The translations under genes were made by a program, and so were the position numbers. A stretch of 8,249 nt of DNA, taken from NCBI GenBank assembly GCA_963578625.1, contig CAUZEO010000239.1, forward strand, positions 1 through 8,249. Reading direction: 5' to 3'. The stretch comes from CAUZEO01 sp963578625 (GTDB lineage: Bacteria; Verrucomicrobiota; Kiritimatiellia; SLOV01). The notes below the pieces were generated by a model. The model was given only the letters and a program-made list of their open reading frames with translations. It had not been told where the DNA came from and searched no databases. Below, piece after piece: positions 6,905-8,249 of this stretch (positions are counted from its first letter, which is position 1; each line of letters begins with the position of its first letter).

Positions 6905-8249
6905 ATGGTAATCGTGGCGGCACAGCAGAAGAACAATGCGCAGAAGGCCTCTGCTTCGAAAAACGAAGCATCGGGGCGCGGTCGTTCTCTGTCCAAAATT
7001 CGTAATATCGGCATCATTGCCCACATCGACGCGGGCAAAACGACGACCACGGAGAGAATCCTTTTTTATTCCGGCCGTGTGCACAAGATGGGCGAAGTGC
7101 ACGAAGGGACGGCCACAATGGATTGGATGGCCCAGGAGCAGGAGCGCGGTATTACCATCACCAGCGCGGCCACAACCTGTTTCTGGCTCGATCACCAGGT
7201 CAACATCATCGACACTCCCGGCCACGTGGACTTCACCGTCGAGGTCGAGCGCTCCCTCCGGGTTTTGGACGGCGCAGTCGGTGTGTTCTGCGGAGTCGCC
7301 GGTGTGCAACCGCAATCCGAAACGGTATGGCGCCAAGCCTCGAAGTACAGGGTTCCCTGCCTGGCATTCGTCAATAAGATGGATCGCAAGGGGGCGGATT
7401 TCGAACGCGTCGTTCAGGACTTACGCGAACGCCTGGGGGCGAACGCGGTACCGGTGCAGCTTCCGATCGGATATGAGGACGAATTTTCCGGCGTTATTGA
7501 TCTTGTGGGCCGGAAGGCATTTCGGTTTTCGAGTGATTCCCTCGGCGCCGAGGTTGAAGAGTGCGCGATTCCCGATGCTTCGGCGGTTGCCGTAGAGGCT
7601 ACCCGCGCCGTGTTGGTGGAAGCGGTTGCGGATCTGGACGAGCAGACGCTCGAAGCATATATGGAGTCGCCGGACGTTTCGGCAGTCGCGCTGGCAGAGG
7701 GCATCCGGCGCTGCACGGTACGCGGGAATATGGTCCCCGTCCTCTGTGGTTCAGCACTGCGCAATAAAGGCGTGCAACCCCTCCTCGACGCAGTCGTCCA
7801 TTTCCTTCCCTCTCCCCTCGACGTTTCCTCCATCACCGGTCACCACCCCAAAACAAACGAAGAACTCACCCGCGAAGCCGACGACGGCGAAGCCCTCAGC
7901 GCACTGGCATTCAAAATTTCCACTGACCCCTACGTGGGAAAACTGGCATTTGCGCGTGTTTATTCGGGTGTCCTGAAAAAGGGTCAGAATGTTTTCAATC
8001 CGCGCGTGGCAAAGCGCGAACGCATTAGCCGTCTTCTCATGCTTCATGCAAACCACCGCGAAGACGTGGATGCCATCTATACGGGAGAAATCGGAGCCAT
8101 TGTCGGCCCCAAACACTGTACATCGGGTGACACCCTGTGCGTGGAGAACCATCCCGTCGTTCTGGAGAGCATCATGTTTCCCGAACCTGTCATCTCCATG
8201 GCCATCGAGCCCAGGACCCAGGCCGACCGCGACAAACTCACCCAGGCGC
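6905..8249 (+). CDS. fusA: Elongation factor G, 5' part (3' end outside window)
   Basis: EF-G is the GTPase that drives translocation of tRNAs and mRNA and, with RRF, recycles ribosomes. The window holds 448 codons plus one base, still open at the right edge. G-domain motifs are all intact: P-loop AHIDAGKTTTTER (K45), switch I RGITI, DTPGHVD (103-109), NKMD (157-160) and GSA (282-284). A G' subdomain of about 110 residues lies between the last two motifs and looks more divergent than its surroundings. Domain II begins near 330 (ALAFKISTDPYVGKLAFARVYSG), and the window ends at the start of domain III (FPEPVISMAIEPRTQADRDKL). Position in the str cluster points to the main housekeeping EF-G. Two oddities: the P-loop lies 22 residues further in than in E. 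coli because of an Ala/Ser/Lys/Asn-rich extension, and codon choice changes after about 7733. Confidence 0.96.
   Translation, partial: MVIVAAQQKNNAQKASASKNEASGRGRSLSKIRNIGIIAHIDAGKTTTTERILFYSGRVHKMGEVHEGTATMDWMAQEQERGITITSAATTCFWLDHQVNIIDTPGHVDFTVEVERSLRVLDGAVGVFCGVAGVQPQSETVWRQASKYRVPCLAFVNKMDRKGADFERVVQDLRERLGANAVPVQLPIGYEDEFSGVIDLVGRKAFRFSSDSLGAEVEECAIPDASAVAVEATRAVLVEAVADLDEQTLEAYMESPDVSAVALAEGIRRCTVRGNMVPVLCGSALRNKGVQPLLDAVVHFLPSPLDVSSITGHHPKTNEELTREADDGEALSALAFKISTDPYVGKLAFARVYSGVLKKGQNVFNPRVAKRERISRLLMLHANHREDVDAIYTGEIGAIVGPKHCTSGDTLCVENHPVVLESIMFPEPVISMAIEPRTQADRDKLTQA

Noticed and set aside
6936..7595. + strand open frame of about 219 codons starting at 6936
   Set aside because: It is a different frame over the 5' part of fusA. 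The true fusA frame contains all GTPase motifs, while this one is Arg/Ser/Pro-rich noise.
7414..8152. Open frames on the - strand opposite fusA
   Set aside because: They overlap each other and the clearly real fusA, and their compositions look like translated antisense. The polypurine complement of the 7801-7819 pyrimidine run resembles an SD but encodes part of the conserved LPSPLD motif on the sense strand.
1..8249. Mobile element, CRISPR, intein, RNA gene or novel accessory system
   Set aside because: The genes fill nearly the whole window in a standard order. Gaps are 38, 74, 2 and 19 nt, rpoC is uninterrupted, and I saw no spaced direct repeats or transposase-like reading frame.

Overview
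The window is a contiguous piece of a bacterial core-machinery operon, with all genes on the + strand: the 3' part of rpoB (RNA polymerase beta), complete rpoC (beta'), complete rpsL (S12), complete rpsG (S7), and the 5' part of fusA (elongation factor G). This is the classic rpoBC cluster joined directly to the str cluster. I see no mobile element, CRISPR array, tRNA, rRNA or accessory cassette, and no undescribed system.

Layout: rpoB runs from the left edge to 1749. A 38-nt gap with a strong GAGGAG ribosome binding site leads into rpoC (1788-5957). A 74-nt gap, the largest in the window, separates rpoC from rpsL (6032-6409). Only 2 nt separate rpsL from rpsG (6412-6885), and 19 nt separate rpsG from fusA (6905 to the right edge). 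The tight spacing argues for co-transcription. The only place where an internal promoter would fit is the rpoC-rpsL gap, and the candidate there is weak.

Organism: beta' carries the large trigger-loop insertion (SI3) typical of Gram-negative-type polymerases. Beta has an insertion at the SI2 position but lacks the long E. coli segment before the ATPVFDG motif. The wording of the beta' N-terminal zinc ribbon and clamp, and of the beta insertion, reminds me of Planctomycetes/Verrucomicrobia/Lentisphaerae-type (PVC) or neighbouring uncultured phyla such as Hydrogenedentes. This is recollection rather than a search, so the phylum is tentative. Base composition looks moderately GC-rich.

How the genes work together: beta and beta' form the catalytic core of RNA polymerase. 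S12 and S7 are 30S subunit proteins (decoding centre and head assembly), and EF-G drives translocation. Linking them in one transcript couples supply of the transcription and translation machinery.

Points worth a second look are a change of synonymous codon choice inside fusA from about 7733 to the end, a 22-residue N-terminal extension on EF-G, the near absence of an rpsL-rpsG intercistronic region (where E. coli S7 exerts autoregulation), and a perfect 8-bp hairpin inside rpoC.
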